A stretch of 64,000 nucleotides of DNA, taken from contig CM043971.1 of the NCBI GenBank assembly GCA_014529385.2, positions 86,258,840 to 86,322,839 on the forward strand, given 5' to 3'. Below are positions 46,001 through 56,519 of this stretch, one piece after another (within the stretch, counting starts at the first letter, position 1; each line of letters opens with the position of its first letter). The position numbers and the translations under genes are program-made. The notes under the pieces are model-generated. The model was not told where the DNA came from. It did no database searches and saw only the letters and a list, made by a program, of their open reading frames with translations. This DNA comes from Adiantum capillus-veneris (lineage: Eukaryota; Streptophyta; Polypodiopsida; Polypodiales; Pteridaceae).

Positions 46001-46678
46001 ATCTACTTGACTATCACGAGGCCAGACTTGAGCTACACAGTAGGCTTGGAGAGTCAGTTCATGCAGCTTCCGAGGAAGCCACATTTGGATGGAGTACGAC
46101 GCACACTTAGGTATGTGCAAGGTACTCTTGACTACGCATTGTTCTATGCAGCAGATGCACCATTAGCATTGTATGGGTATACAGATGCATATTGGGCAGG
46201 TAGCATTGTTGATAGGAGATCTACGAGTGGGTTCATGTTCTCTTTTGGGAGTGCTGCTGTTACTTGGAGCAGCAAAAAGCAGCCTACGGTTGCTTTATCG
46301 AGCACAGAGGCCGAGTACAGAGGTGCAGCAGTTGCGGCGTGCGAGGTAGCTTGGCTACGCACATTACTTGAGGACTTGGGAGTGCAGGTGGACCAGCAGA
46401 TTTTCATCCATTGTGACAACCTCAGCAGCATGCAATTGGCTAGGAACCCAGTGTTCCATGCCAGGACCAAACACATAGAGGTCCATTACCACTACGTTCG
46501 AGAGCGAGTGTTGGCGGGCGACATCGACTTGGTCTACGTCAGCACAGAGGAGCAGATAGCGGATATCTTTACCAAGGCCCTCGGAGCTGAGAAGCTTCGA
46601 CGTTTCCGGACTATGCTTGGACTCTGCGACATGCAGAGCTCGAGGGGGAGTGTTGAGATGTCGAGCTCTACACCTTGA
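43013..46678 (+). pseudogene. Copia gag-pol (5'-truncated; one frameshift and one amber stop)
   Basis: The first ~135 bases are the RGG-rich end of gag in one frame (GGRGNQSQGRGSQRGRGAG). After a stop, an indel near 43145 moves to the frame with the zinc knuckle CWTCGERGHMSRDC, which continues open to 45043. Protease has WYVDSGASNHM. The pre-integrase zinc motif is near WHKRIGHVN...CAACQFGK, and integrase has VHTDVWGP, LRSDGGGEY and PQQNGVAERKNR. A single TAG at 45041-45043 (GTT TAG AAA) then separates integrase from RT, which stays in the same frame to 46678: KARLVAKGYAQ, MDVKNAFLNGEL, IYVDDLIIVGD, and RNase H with TDAYWAG (D-to-Y change in the usual DADWAG), STEAEYRG and HIEVHYHYVRE. The pol body is thus close to intact. 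TAG from CAG by cytosine deamination is plausible. Confidence 0.9.
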
Positions 46679-46793
46679 GCTGGCATCCACTACGGGACGT
46701 TTCCGGACTATGCTTGGACTCTGCGACATGCAGAGCTCGAGGGGGAGTGTTGAGATGTCGAGCTCTACACCTTGAGCTGGCATCCACTACGGG
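46600..46793. repeat. Perfect 97-bp tandem duplication across copia stop/PPT/LTR start
   Basis: The unit from ACGTTTCCGGACTATGC to CATCCACTACGGG occurs at 46600-46696 and 46697-46793 without visible differences. Each copy contains CGAGGGGGAG (PPT) followed by TGTTGAGATG (LTR start), so there are two PPT-LTR junctions, at 46651 and 46748. Confidence 0.95.
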
Positions 46794-47071
46794 TCTTGGC
46801 CGCTTACGGCATTTACTCACTGGCGCATTAGGTGACCGACACGGAGGATCTCTGCCAGTGATTCTACAGCTGTGGACTACACTTATAGTGCCAGCCTAGT
46901 ACGCTTCTAGCGAGTTCACACTTAGTGACCGCATGTACATATGTGCTACTTTTTAGCTTTAGCACTTAGTCATTTTGTACTCTCTTTTCTGTGAAGAAGA
47001 AGAAGAAGCTTTCCATCTCTGTGTGCTTTGTGCTTGTCTTGTGTAGCTCTCTTGCATCCTCATTCTTTACA
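46748..47071 (+). repeat. Copia 3' LTR (324 bp)
   Basis: The LTR starts TGTTGAGATG after a GAGGGGGAG PPT and ends TTCTTTACA. The outer flank is GGTAA (47072-47076). A GAAGAAGAAGAAG tract lies near the R region. No 5' LTR exists in the window. Confidence 0.85.
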
Positions 47072-47323
47072 GGTAAAATATTAAGATGAGAAGAAACACA
47101 AGGGAGAGACGTAGCGGAAACCGAGAAAAGGAGCTGGCCGGCATGGTGGACATGAAGTCAAAGGAGATGCTTGACTGTTGCCAGAAATTAGAGGAGTTGG
47201 CCGGCGTGGCCAAGATGAAACTGAAGGAGATGCCTAAGCGTTGCTTGCTTCATGTGATCGCAAAGCTGGAGTCCAAGGAAAGGCATGGTCACTTTCATCC
47301 GACCACTGCGCCGTTCATATCCT
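47072..47323 (+). repeat. 252-bp flanking duplication, right copy
   Basis: The partner of 35106-35357 (about 94% identity). It begins at the base after the copia LTR and continues into unduplicated DNA to the right. Confidence 0.92.
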
Positions 47324-47457
47324 GCATCCCCTCAGCGCGAAGGACATTTTTCTCATCCAAACTCACAAACGCGCAGAGGCAGCTATGGTTGGATGTGGGC
47401 GTCAAGGACTCGAGGTCTTGGAAGCTTTTTTTTAGTTTCCACTTGCCACATATGTGA
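47086..47457 (+). other. Unidentified 123-codon ORF starting in the duplication
   Basis: An ATG frame (MRRNTRERRSGNREKELAGM...) runs through the duplicated 252 bp and beyond, ending at 47457. It is lysine, glutamate and leucine rich and could form a helix (KLEELAGVAKMKLKEM). In the left copy the frame ends at a TAA. I do not recognise it. It may be a fragment of a host gene or chance. Confidence 0.3.
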
Positions 47458-47875
47458 CCTAATTGGATGATTTTCTCACCCTCTTTTCTTGCACGTGTTG
47501 CACCGCAATTGGTCTGCTTTTGTGAGGGTCATCACAAGAACTGCTTGAGCATTTGCTTCACAGCAGCAACAACAAGAGAGAAAGAAATACACCCGCAATA
47601 AGAGCAAAAATGGTTATGGAAGCAATGCTATTGAACAATGATTAATCAAAGAGATTTGGCTAAGGACAACTAGCACGGCATGTGGTGTGGACGGCCATTG
47701 TGGTTGCATTTGATAAGTTGATATTTGGAGCCAAGGCGCCTCGATTTCCCACTCACTTTCACAACCATACCGTATACGCGATTTCTTTTCTTCAATGGGA
47801 GTGATCAAGGACGTGAGCTTGGATTCAATATCTGCTTAGGGTTCACTTGCCTGAAGCAATAGCTAGAGGGATATT
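47458..47875. other. Intergenic, nothing recognised
   Basis: No supported coding region or repeat. Confidence 0.5.
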
Positions 47876-48100
47876 GTTCGGGAAAAATGTGTCAGCTTAA
47901 TATCGTGCCGTTTTCAATTTCAAAATTTCCGGTTGAGGTCCAGAGGAAAAGAAGAAATTCCACACCAAAATAGAGAAACATAGTACATAAAAACCCGCAA
48001 ACAAACTTAATTTTCTAAAATTTTGTGTTGGAAAATTCAAGGAAAGGACTTTAATATGTTTGGAAAAATGATTTTTCTTGAGCCATTGTAAAGGGAGGAA
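47876..48100 (+). repeat. Dispersed repeat, copy 2
   Basis: Related to 32702-32880 with indels, sharing AAAAATGTGTC, AGCTTAATAT, TTAATTTTCTAAAATTT and AAAAATGATTTTTC. Confidence 0.6.
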
Positions 48101-48656
48101 GGGCAAGCAAGCGCGCATGTGTGTAGATGGGAATCACAAGATGTGCATGCACGCTCCTGTAGGTTATAAATGCCTTCCAAAGTTCTCAGATCCCATGGAG
48201 GCGGCCCCGTTGCATGGATGACGGGCAGTGCAGAACCCGACGAGGCTAAGGTTCTCACCACCATGCCTAGGAGAGAGTTGTAGGTGCTCCTGGTAGCACA
48301 CATTAAAGGCGGGTGTGTCTCTGCAGATGTTCTCTATGTCACGGTGTTTTGGTGCTACCTATACCTGTGCTTGCGTTCTCTAAGCGTACACGCCCAAAAG
48401 GGTTGGCATGGTGGACGTCATGCAACGGTACGGGTTGTTCTGCACGAGGCTTGAGAGTAAGAGGGGCCATGCCGCCACCGAAGGCGGTGCCGTTTTACTA
48501 GTAAGGGTCTGATCCGACTTGAGCACTTCTTAGAGAGTGTCAACAAGAGCTGGAAAACCATTGAACTTATGATTGCCCAGTACCAACTCAATAGCTTGGA
48601 GGTCTTGCTTGTCCACAAAGTGATGAAAGAACTTGACAATCTAGTGATGCCAATCT
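48101..48656. other. Intergenic, nothing recognised
   Basis: Only short open frames without domain signals are present. Part of it may be diverged LINE sequence. Confidence 0.4.
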
Positions 48657-49439
48657 GTGACTCAAGGTTGGAAACCGCATACTAAAATGATGCAAAAGAA
48701 GAATTGGTCTAGCCCCCTTAATAAGCCGTGGAAAAAGCAATGGCCGGAGGAAAGGCGAGAGCATGTAATGGAGAACATATGGAAGCCAAAGGTTCCACAG
48801 TACATGAAGTTTTTCTTATGGAAGGTTATTTGGGGTGCTCTACTGACGGGGGTGAAGATTCGGGAGAGAGGGATTGGGTCACATCGATGCTCGGGGTGCA
48901 AGTTGACTAGTGAAGATCTGGCCCACCTTTTCATGGACTGCCCAGCTATAAAAGGCCTCGCAGGGAAAGTATGCAAGTGGGTCCAGAGAATATGGAAAAT
49001 TAGTTTTTTCAAGACTGACCTATGCTTTGGAGGTAAAAACTCAGGTAGTCTTGCACTCCTCGTCGGCACTCAGATTGTCAAATACTTCTTCTTTCATAAC
49101 GTATGGCAAACAAGGAACTGCCGTGTTTTTGAAGGAGGATTTGAGGTGGCAAGCTTCGTAGAAATTACATAGGAAAGAAAGCAACGTGCTAATTTGGGCA
49201 CTCGAGCGCAAGCATCACTCGGAGGATTGGTCTAGGACTACTTGTGCCTTGTTGTCAGTAGACAGAATACCACGGATGGGGGTAAACCTTGGCCATCGGT
49301 AGGAGTGGCTACCCTAATAGCCGTTGTAATTATGATTCCTGGATGTTGTCATGGCTTAACATGAGCATGACAAAACCTTGTAATTTTTTTGGCTGCTCAA
49401 TATAATTCACTCACAATTGTGAGTTTTGCACAAAAAAAA
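48657..49439 (+). mobile_element. LINE (L1-type) 3' remnant with zf-RVT domain and poly(A)
   Basis: The frame at 48657-49172 encodes the C-terminal zinc-binding domain found after RT in plant LINEs: NIWKPKVPQYMKFFLWK, LLTG, a C-X2-C...H-X4-C signature (CSGCKLTSEDLAHLFMDC), and WQTRNCRVFEG. Further residues continue past the TAG at 49170-49172. The 3' UTR ends with CTCACAATTGTGAG (a perfect 14-bp palindrome), TTTTGC and A8. The RT and endonuclease domains are missing, as in 5'-truncated insertions. Confidence 0.8.
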
Positions 49440-49466
49440 GGTGCGAGTCTTCTACGCGAGGGTCAT

Positions 49467-49766
49467 TTATAGGAAGATGCATATTTTTTTGAAAAGGGAA
49501 GATAAATATGATTTATTGCTTGCTTTTCTTTGCTCATTTTTTGTCCCTTGCTCGATTTTCATCGCTCGTTCAATGATATCGCCCAAGGCCTCATAAGCGT
49601 GGGCCAACTCCTTGAACTTTTCAGGATCGCCACCCTTAGCATGATGGTTCTTGATGGCTGCCTTGCGGTAGGCCTTCTTAATATCATCAGTAGAGGTGCT
49701 CTTGGAGACACCTAGAATCTCGTAATATTTGGTATTGTCACTCTTCTTGGGAGCACGGCCGAACAT
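49467..49766 (-). pseudogene. DnaJ type A (Hsp40) J-domain pseudogene
   Basis: The minus-strand ORF starts at 49766 with [20 protein letters not shown] and continues with [15 protein letters not shown], the N-terminal J domain of plant cytosolic type A DnaJ co-chaperones. These stimulate Hsp70 ATPase through an invariant HPD tripeptide. Here the HPD position reads HHA in [15 protein letters not shown], so activity would be lost. After the fourth helix (AHAYEALGD) the sequence diverges into [10 protein letters not shown]... and ends at 99 codons, against roughly 420 for the full protein. No G/F region, zinc finger or CAAX end follows. It is a truncated gene copy; a processed origin cannot be judged because no tail is visible. 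Confidence 0.85.
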
Positions 49767-49803
49767 GATGGAGGCAGCGGAGATGCAAACCTAACTGGAG
49801 GGT

Positions 49804-49905
49804 ATGGCGGATTGTGATTCCCTCCGCTTGCAAGCCTTGGATGAAGCAGCCCTGTATAGAGATACTGGCGGACTTGGACCCAAGGAACTGTTACGAGGAG
49901 TAGAG
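49804..49905 (+). other. Possible short first exon, divergent from the DnaJ copy
   Basis: An ATG 37 bases from the DnaJ start opens a frame (MADCDSLRLQALDEAALYRD...) ending at GTAGAG followed by GTAAGC, a donor-like site at 49906. The product is not recognised. Chance is possible. Confidence 0.2.
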
Positions 49906-49963
49906 GTAAGCTTCAATCGGCCGTTGCTGCTGCAACCTCACAACAATCAAACTGCACTCCTCT

Positions 49964-50091
49964 CTCTCTCTCTCTCTCAGATGTGTATCTCTATCTCTCT
50001 CTCTCTCTCTATCTCCATCTCTCTATCTCTCTCTATGTGTATGTCTATCTCTCTCTCTCTCTCTATCTCTATCTCTCTCTATCTATCTCTC

Positions 50092-50160
<69 letters not shown>
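49964..50160. repeat. CT-rich compound microsatellite
   Basis: CT runs mixed with TATCTC and TGTATG units, ending in a pure CT run at about 50100-50160. The phrase CTCTCTCAGATGTGTAT flanks both ends. Confidence 0.95.
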
Positions 50161-50163
<3 letters not shown>

Positions 50164-50190
50164 ATGTGTATCCCTTCGCTTGACACCAGT

Positions 50191-50398
50191 TGTGGGAAAG
50201 CGGCTATGGTGGATGGTAGTGTAGTAGAGACATGCCAGGAAGGGCGTGCAATAGAAGAGAACGAGAGAGTGATGGGATAAGGTTGCACGATTTCTCACAA
50301 TGAAAAGAGAGGTTATCATTTAGGATTTTTTGGCCTTTATATGCATTACATACAAAGAGGTTCACACCTAAGGTGCCCAAGTTGGGTTGACCCCAACA
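50191..50398 (-). repeat. LTR fragment, copia-like, copy 2
   Basis: The minus strand starts TGTTGGGGTCAACCCAACTT and ends TTCCCACA, matching 19754-19989 without its GA tract. ATATAAAGGCC is its TATA region. No PPT or PBS adjoins it and no target duplication is visible, so it may be a solo LTR or broken fragment. Confidence 0.7.
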
Positions 50399-51161
50399 CA
50401 TTTGACACGTATAAAAAAGTATGGCACTCTTGTCTCCTCTATCTTGGGTCCTGATGGTCCTATTTTGGTGGAGAATGGCTAAATGTCTTGATCACTTGGC
50501 CAAAAATGCTATATTTAGGTGCTTTTGGCAATTAAGCCCATTAAAATTTGCGGCTTAGAGTAATGAAGTCTACCCTTTTGTTCTATTTTAACTTTCACAA
50601 AATCATTGTCAAATGATACAAAATCTCTGTTTGAAGGCTCTTAAAACAAGATCATAAATGTCAAATCACCTACCTTTTTCAAACGTCTACTTTTTCACCT
50701 TCTCTCCATTTTGTGAGAGCTTTGCTTCTTTTCGTCACACTGTATTTTCATTTTTCTTCTTTGATCTTTGAGTTTCCATGGCGTCTTCTACACGTCACCA
50801 TTCTCATAGCATAACTTCTAGTGACTTTCATAACACTAGAGAGGATGGTCTTTGGAAACCCATGTCTTTTCATGTGAATGACTAGGCAACAATGCTTCCT
50901 TCATGCAAAGGTGTACACAGGGTGAAGAGAACCAAGCAAGATAAAATAAAAAATCATTGGAAAGGTCATGTTCTTGAGTGACCGACAATGGCTGGCTACC
51001 TAAAGTTCAACATGTGTACATGGCCAAGGATATGGTGTTAAACTTGAATAAACATACGATGCTCCATTCTCACTCTAAGGAATACAAAAGGTTATCTAAT
51101 TGATAGAATGAATTTAACATTCTCCCATTGTTCTCTCTCATTTTTTTGATTCTATTTAAGT
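50399..51161. other. Intergenic, nothing recognised
   Basis: AT-rich. A 35-codon ATG frame at about 50778 has no features. Confidence 0.5.
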
Positions 51162-52748
51162 TGTCATAAAATTTAATATCTAACCAACCCAAATGATTTT
51201 CTCATATTAAAATGATCATTTATGTGGGAGAAGAAACGGGAACAAGGGTTAGAATATAGACACGTGCTTACCGATCTATCTCAACACGGGACCTATGGTA
51301 AAGGGGGTCCAAATGAGAGATGGTCTGTCAAAGAGCAAGGCTAAACAATGGAGCTTAAAAGACCTTAAGTTTAGTTTCATTAAAGGCCTCCAAAGGTTAG
51401 TGTAAAAGTCCTTTGACCTTAGGTAGGCTAGGGTTGAGCTTGAGGTGGGAACCCGACCGAAGCTTAAGATGCTTGAGGTGCTTGTCATGCTTTATGATTA
51501 AGGTTCTTGAGGTGCTTGTCATACTTGATGACTAAGGTGATTGAGGTGCTTGACGAGCTTGCCGACTCGGGAGCTTGAGGTACTTGTGGGAACCACCAAG
51601 CTTGAGGGGCTTTGTCATGCTTGTGAACTAAGGTGCTTAGGGGTAAGGTGTGCAAAAGTCAACACTATCCCTACAAGGAGGGGGCGAGCCCTACAAGAGG
51701 GGTGGGTAGAGAGAGAACACACACACCCTCACACAAGGTTATCTTAGATCAAAGAAAAATATAGGACACTTGTCAAATTCCTTTTCATGTTGCCCTCATG
51801 GTGTGCCTAAAGCCTATTGGTTGGCCTCTCAAGGGGTCCAACGATAAATTAGTTAATTTAATTAATTATTTTAGCATTTATCAAGTCCTCTCTCTAAAAG
51901 GGGGACGCTTGTCCCAAGGCTACCCTTGTTGCTTGATATGCCCTTGCATGTGATTGGCTAGGCCTGGAGAGGTCCAATGATCTTCAATCATGAACTACAA
52001 GCGGGGGCCGACCAAAGCAAGCTAGAGGGTTTCTTGAGGTGTATACTCTCCCACACACACTCACACACACTCTCATTGTGTGAAGTACAAAGTGCAAGAG
52101 CTCCATCGCCTTCTCCAAGCAAGTAGAGCAGTTGAGAGCCTACACCAACACTCTTGTCTATGAAATGAAAATCCAACCAAGAGCCATGCTCAATGCTTAC
52201 TCTTGCCATCTTCTCCATCCTCATTACTATGCTATTATGTATGCTAGCAAGAAGAGTGATGATAAGTGAGGAAATAATTCTTTCTCCTATGAAATCTTTC
52301 GTCTTCCTCTTCCCTTCCCTCATTCCCTGCTAGTTCTCTCCACCTGTGAAGGTGTTTGAGGCCTTGGGACTGAGGCTTGGGATAGTTAATGCTTTCCATA
52401 AAGTTTATGTTATGTTCATGATGCATGAAGATTTCCATATTTATTGCATCACCTAGGTCACAAGAAACACAAAGATTGTAGTGTACCAAGTCTCTCTTGA
52501 TGGGAGAAACTATAATACAAATGCCTATTGGAGGGGGGACCGGCTCCACATAAATCCGGTCCTCAAATGTTGTCATGTTCTCTAAACTCTCTCTATTGCA
52601 AAAGTATTGTTCATGCCAAGTTAACTAAATGCTATGGTTATGTTGATACCATAAGCTATGTTCGACCTCTATGCTCACAAAGTAATTTCACAAAAGTACT
52701 TTCTCTAATTTCCTCTACTCTCAAAGTTAATAGGCCATTTTCATTACA
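51162..52748 (+). repeat. E3 5' LTR (1587 bp)
   Basis: The LTR starts TGTCATAA and ends TTCATTACA, colinear with E2's 41421-43012 but well diverged. It keeps two CCAAT-type modules (near 51809-51843 and 51952-51980). At 51435-51640 it has its own ~34-bp repeats of a CTTGAGGTGCTTG phrase. Confidence 0.88.
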
Positions 52749-52749
52749 T

Positions 52750-52761
52750 TGCTATCATAGC
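52750..52761 (+). other. E3 degenerate primer binding site
   Basis: TGCTATCATAGC sits where E2 has TGGTATCAGAGC, two changes that would weaken tRNA-iMet priming. Confidence 0.75.
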
Positions 52762-53161
52762 ATTTGGTTTCTCTTTTCGTGATTAAGAAGAGAGGTCCTT
52801 AAATAGCTTATAAATGGTTGATTTGTTAATTATATTAGGGTAAGTGGGATTGGGATCTATTAATGGTTTTGTTGAGCCCACTATGTGGGATATGGTGCAC
52901 ACCTCGGGATCTTTGGACTTAATAATGGGGTCTTTTTAGACTTGCCTACGACTTTACCATTATTGAGACATAAAAAGTCCGAAAGGAGCTAGCCCTTGGT
53001 AATTTCAAAATATTAGACCCACTCCACTACTCTCTATAGTTAAATACTTTGAGCTGTGGGTGCAGATACTTAAGTGTCAATTTTTAAAGGGTAAGAGGAG
53101 TGGCAACTAAGGTTTGAAATTTCCAAAGCATACACTTAGTAAGTACACAAATTTTGTTAAC

Positions 53162-53347
53162 ATGGCTGACAATAACCAAAGGAGTAGAATGAACATTGAT
53201 AACTTTGATTTCGCACATGAAGATGCTAATGATGATGCCCCCATGTTTGTCAATTATCTTGTTACTAGGTTGCAACAAGCTATGGGAAACCTGCTTTGCA
53301 AGCCAAAGTTACTCAACAACTTCACGCTTATGGGATTTCCATTCCTC

Positions 53348-53387
<40 letters not shown>

Positions 53388-53757
53388 TAGGAGGCCTCTT
53401 GAAGAGACCCCCAAAAGAAGACTCTCTCCCATACAAGAGGAGGAACTTAAAGAACAAGAAAATAATGAAACTATAAGTTCCTCTGAAGATGTGGCTCCAC
53501 GAAGAAAGTGGTCTAGACGATCACCAACTCCTCCAAAGAGAAAACGTTCAACCCACAATCCTTCTCCTCGTCACTCCAAAAGGGAAGAGAGGAAACAAAG
53601 GAAGAAAAGGGCAAGAAAGAGGTCACCCTCTTCTTCTTCTTTACCTTCCTCCTCTTCCAACGAAAGCTATGGCTATTCTCTTAGAGAGTACAAGATGGGA
53701 GGACATCGCAAATCATACCCTGCATGGCGAAGGTTTGGACACAACTTCAAAAATTTT
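53162..53757 (+). pseudogene. E3 partial gag with RS-rich domain and an in-frame GA microsatellite
   Basis: The ATG at 53162 starts MADNNQRSRMNIDNFDFAHE, the counterpart of the E2 Gag start. A frameshift near 53290 leads to QAKVTQQLHAYGI, then a (GA)n tract at 53351-53384 read as alternating Arg-Glu, then an RS-rich part (APRRKWSRRSPTPPKRKR, KKRARKRSPSSSS) aligning to E2 residues 131-240. Homology ends at about HRKSYPAWRRF. The capsid and zinc knuckle are missing. Confidence 0.85.
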
Positions 53758-54275
53758 ACCAGCCCCCATTTTTTCATTAGTACTAATAAGATAAAAAAAT
53801 TGGTCTTTTTTTTGCTCCACCAAACCGTGATTTCAACCAAGTGCTTTGACAGTTTTCATGAAAATCAAGGCTTCTATTACGTGCCAAAGTTATATCCATT
53901 GATCTAGGATCAAGGACAATGACACACAAATTTGGCAAATTGGCAATAAAAGGATATAATCTCACAATAAATTTTGGAAGGAAGAAATTGTGATGCATCC
54001 CTGCCATTCAAGGCATGTATGGCACGGCTCAAAGTGGTGGACCGTTGTGAAAGCCAAGGGCTTATTACTCTATTTTTTTGATCTGCATGCATGGCGTGCC
54101 AGTATGGTGGGATTCTTTCACTGAATCATTAATTACGTCTTTGTTATAATATCAGCTACTTTGTTTAGGAAAAGTTGAGGTTGGTATGTTTGCTTGACAT
54201 TGTAGATTTATCTTTGTTATAATATGAGCTACTTTGTTTAGGAAAATTTGAGGTTGGTATGTTTGCTTGACGTAA
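53758..54275. other. Spacer with a 73-bp tandem duplication
   Basis: Units starting TCTTTGTTATAATAT at 54138 and 54211 share GAGGTTGGTATGTTTGCTTGAC. The rest is unassigned DNA between E3 and E4. Confidence 0.75.
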
Positions 54276-55704
54276 AATTGACATTGTAGATTTCTCTTTG
54301 GGTGAATGTTCTAAACCGTATGATTTGGCTCAAGATGTCTCTATGCAGGGCCCAAAGATCCTTTGGCCTCAGTTACTTCACCTTGCACCTAGGGTGAGGA
54401 GACAATGGACAAAGATGGTTAGTACAAGACGACCAAAGCCAAAGATAGTTGGGGCTATCTCTGGGAGGAATCTAGATGACATACTACCGGTGATGGATGC
54501 TCACATCAAAGGGCAACACATCTCCAATATCTACATCAATGGTGGCGCACAAATATGTGTCATGAGTGAAAGAATGATGCACCGTTTAGGCTTAGAAGTG
54601 AGTAGGCCGGCACCATGCCGAGCCAAAATGGCAAATAATGTAAAAGTTCAATGTGTTGGCATTGTGAATGCAGTTAGGGTAAAGGCGTTCAACACCGAGG
54701 TGGATGTGGACATCTTTGTCATGCCAAATAAAGGGGAGGGCTATCCTATCATTCTAGGGAGGCCTTGGCTTATGGCCATGAAAGCTAAACAAGACTGGGA
54801 CACTGGCATAATCCAGATGAAGGATGCAAAAGGGAAGCCAATACTTTACGACATGAAAATAGGTCAACAACGCGACATGGATCTAGAAACCTCTGAGGAT
54901 GAGTTTTTTAGTGACTCTTCAACCACTTCAGAGGAGGAGTCAACAATGACCAAAGAAAGCGATAGTATCATTGAGGTGATGGGGATCATTCTCAAGGACC
55001 TTAAGAAGATGGAGAAACCTGATGCATCATCATCAAACCAAGGGGAACCACCAGGTATACAACCTCTAGTAGAAGAAAGTAAGCTACATCGAATGTTCTC
55101 TAGTGAGTTGTGTGGGAAGGAGCTTGAAGATTATGTCTTGATGCTAAGTAATTTTACCACATTGTTCATTGATGACTATGATAAAATCCCTGGCATCACA
55201 GTAGTTCAACATCAAATCAAGCTCAAGGAGGGAAGTAAACCTGTAGTGCAAAAGCTTAGACGGCTAGGAGTAATTCAACAAGAGGCCTTGCTCAAGGAGA
55301 TGAGAAAATTGTTAGAAGCAGGTTTCATCTATCATGTTGAAGACTCGGAGTGGTTTTTTCCAGTGGTAGTCACACCAAAGAAGAATGGTAAGTGGAGGGT
55401 TTGTGTTGATTACAAGCCCCTTAATGCAGCCACAAAGAGGGACCATTTTCCTCTCCCATTTCAAGATGAAATTCTCAATGAGGTAGCAGGACATGAGTGC
55501 TACACAGTATGTGATGGCTACTCAGGATACTTCCAAATTAGCATCGCTGGAATATCAAAAGAAAACAAATTTCATCACACCATGGGGATGTTTTGCTTAC
55601 AGAGTTATGCCTTTTGGTCTCACCAATGCTCCAGCCACTTTTCAGCGCTATATGACATTTTTTTTTCAGCCATTCTTTGGAAAATCAATTCGTGTTTTCA
55701 TTGA
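54276..55704 (+). pseudogene. E4 protease and RT (first part)
   Basis: The frame opens with the gag-pro linker (SKPYDLAQDVSMQGPKILWP) and the protease region HISNIYINGGAQICVM, where N-G-G-A replaces the catalytic D-[S/G/T]-G-A, so the protease should be inactive. GYPIILGRPWL is the second protease motif. The RT N-terminal half includes RVCVDYKPLN and VCDGYSGYFQISIA. From about 55560 this frame loses RT similarity, which continues in the next segment. Confidence 0.85.
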
Positions 55705-56345
55705 TGACTTTTGTATCTATAGCTCTCGTTCTCTTCATTTGAAGAAAGTCTATGAAGGTCTAGCTAGTTACAAGCTTTGGGTGGCCAACTCAACGTGGAA
55801 AAATTCCACATTGGTGAAAGCAAGGTTACTCTTCTTGGCCATGTAATCTCGGACAAAGGGATTGAAGCTGACCCAAGCAAAGTTTAAGCTTTGCTGTCTT
55901 TACCATCACCCACTACGACCAAGCAGTTGGTCTCATTCCTTCAAAAGGTAAGGTATCTGAGCAGGTTCATTCACTTGCTCTCCCAAGTGGTTCTTCCTTT
56001 ACAACAAGTACCCATCAAGAGATCTTCATTTGGAGTGAAGAAAATGAACAACAGTTCAATGAGGTAAAACAAATCTTAGCCTCACTACCCACCATTGCAC
56101 CTCCATAGTGGTATGAGCCATTTTATGTTAATCCTAGTGTGGGCAATGACACACTTGGGGCAGTATTGATGCAAAAGGATCCTCAAACTTCTTTCATGCG
56201 TCCTATCTACTTCTCTAGTCGCATGATGACTCCATCAGAGAAGGGATACACAGCAGTGGAGCACATGGTGCTTGTATTAATGTTTGCTACCACCAAGTTT
56301 CTCTTATTTATTTTCTAGACCATTCATAATCTTAACAATGGAAGA
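55550..56345 (+). pseudogene. E4 RT (second part) and first RNase H
   Basis: After a frameshift near 55560, NFITPWGCFAYRVMPFGLTN, APATFQRYM and the catalytic box VFIDDFCIYSS appear. The connection region and first RNase H are decayed: GAVLMQKDPQ, PIYFSSRMMTPSEKGYTAVE and FATTKFLLF remain in broken frames. Confidence 0.8.
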
Positions 56346-56519
56346 AGTATTTCCTTATGTAATGCAGCACATGGATGTTTCTTCTAGGATTTCCAAATGG
56401 CTCAAGGCTGCAAGACTTTGACTACACAATGCAAGTGGAGAACTCCACAAGGGCCTGTCTAGGAGGTATTCTCACTCATTGCGACTATGAAAAGAAGCCA
56501 AAGATAAAGCCAAACGATC

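Larger units (their letters stand above)
43013..47071 (+). mobile_element. Ty1/copia element, 5'-truncated
   Basis: The element starts within gag right at the E2 LTR end and runs through protease, integrase, RT and RNase H to a 324-bp 3' LTR (46748-47071). The order INT before RT defines Ty1/copia. The 5' LTR and N-terminal gag are missing from the window. The RT region ends just before a 97-bp tandem duplication of the PPT/LTR junction. It was probably the target of the E2 insertion before the left part was lost. Confidence 0.92.
51162..53757 (+). mobile_element. E3: relative of E2, only 5' LTR and partial gag
   Basis: A 1587-bp LTR, a degenerate PBS, leader and the first ~200 codons of an RS-type gag are present in the E2 order. 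The sequence then breaks at about 53757 and no chromovirus pol or 3' LTR follows; a Tat-like pol (E4) begins 0.5 kb later. E3 is clearly older than E2. Confidence 0.88.
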
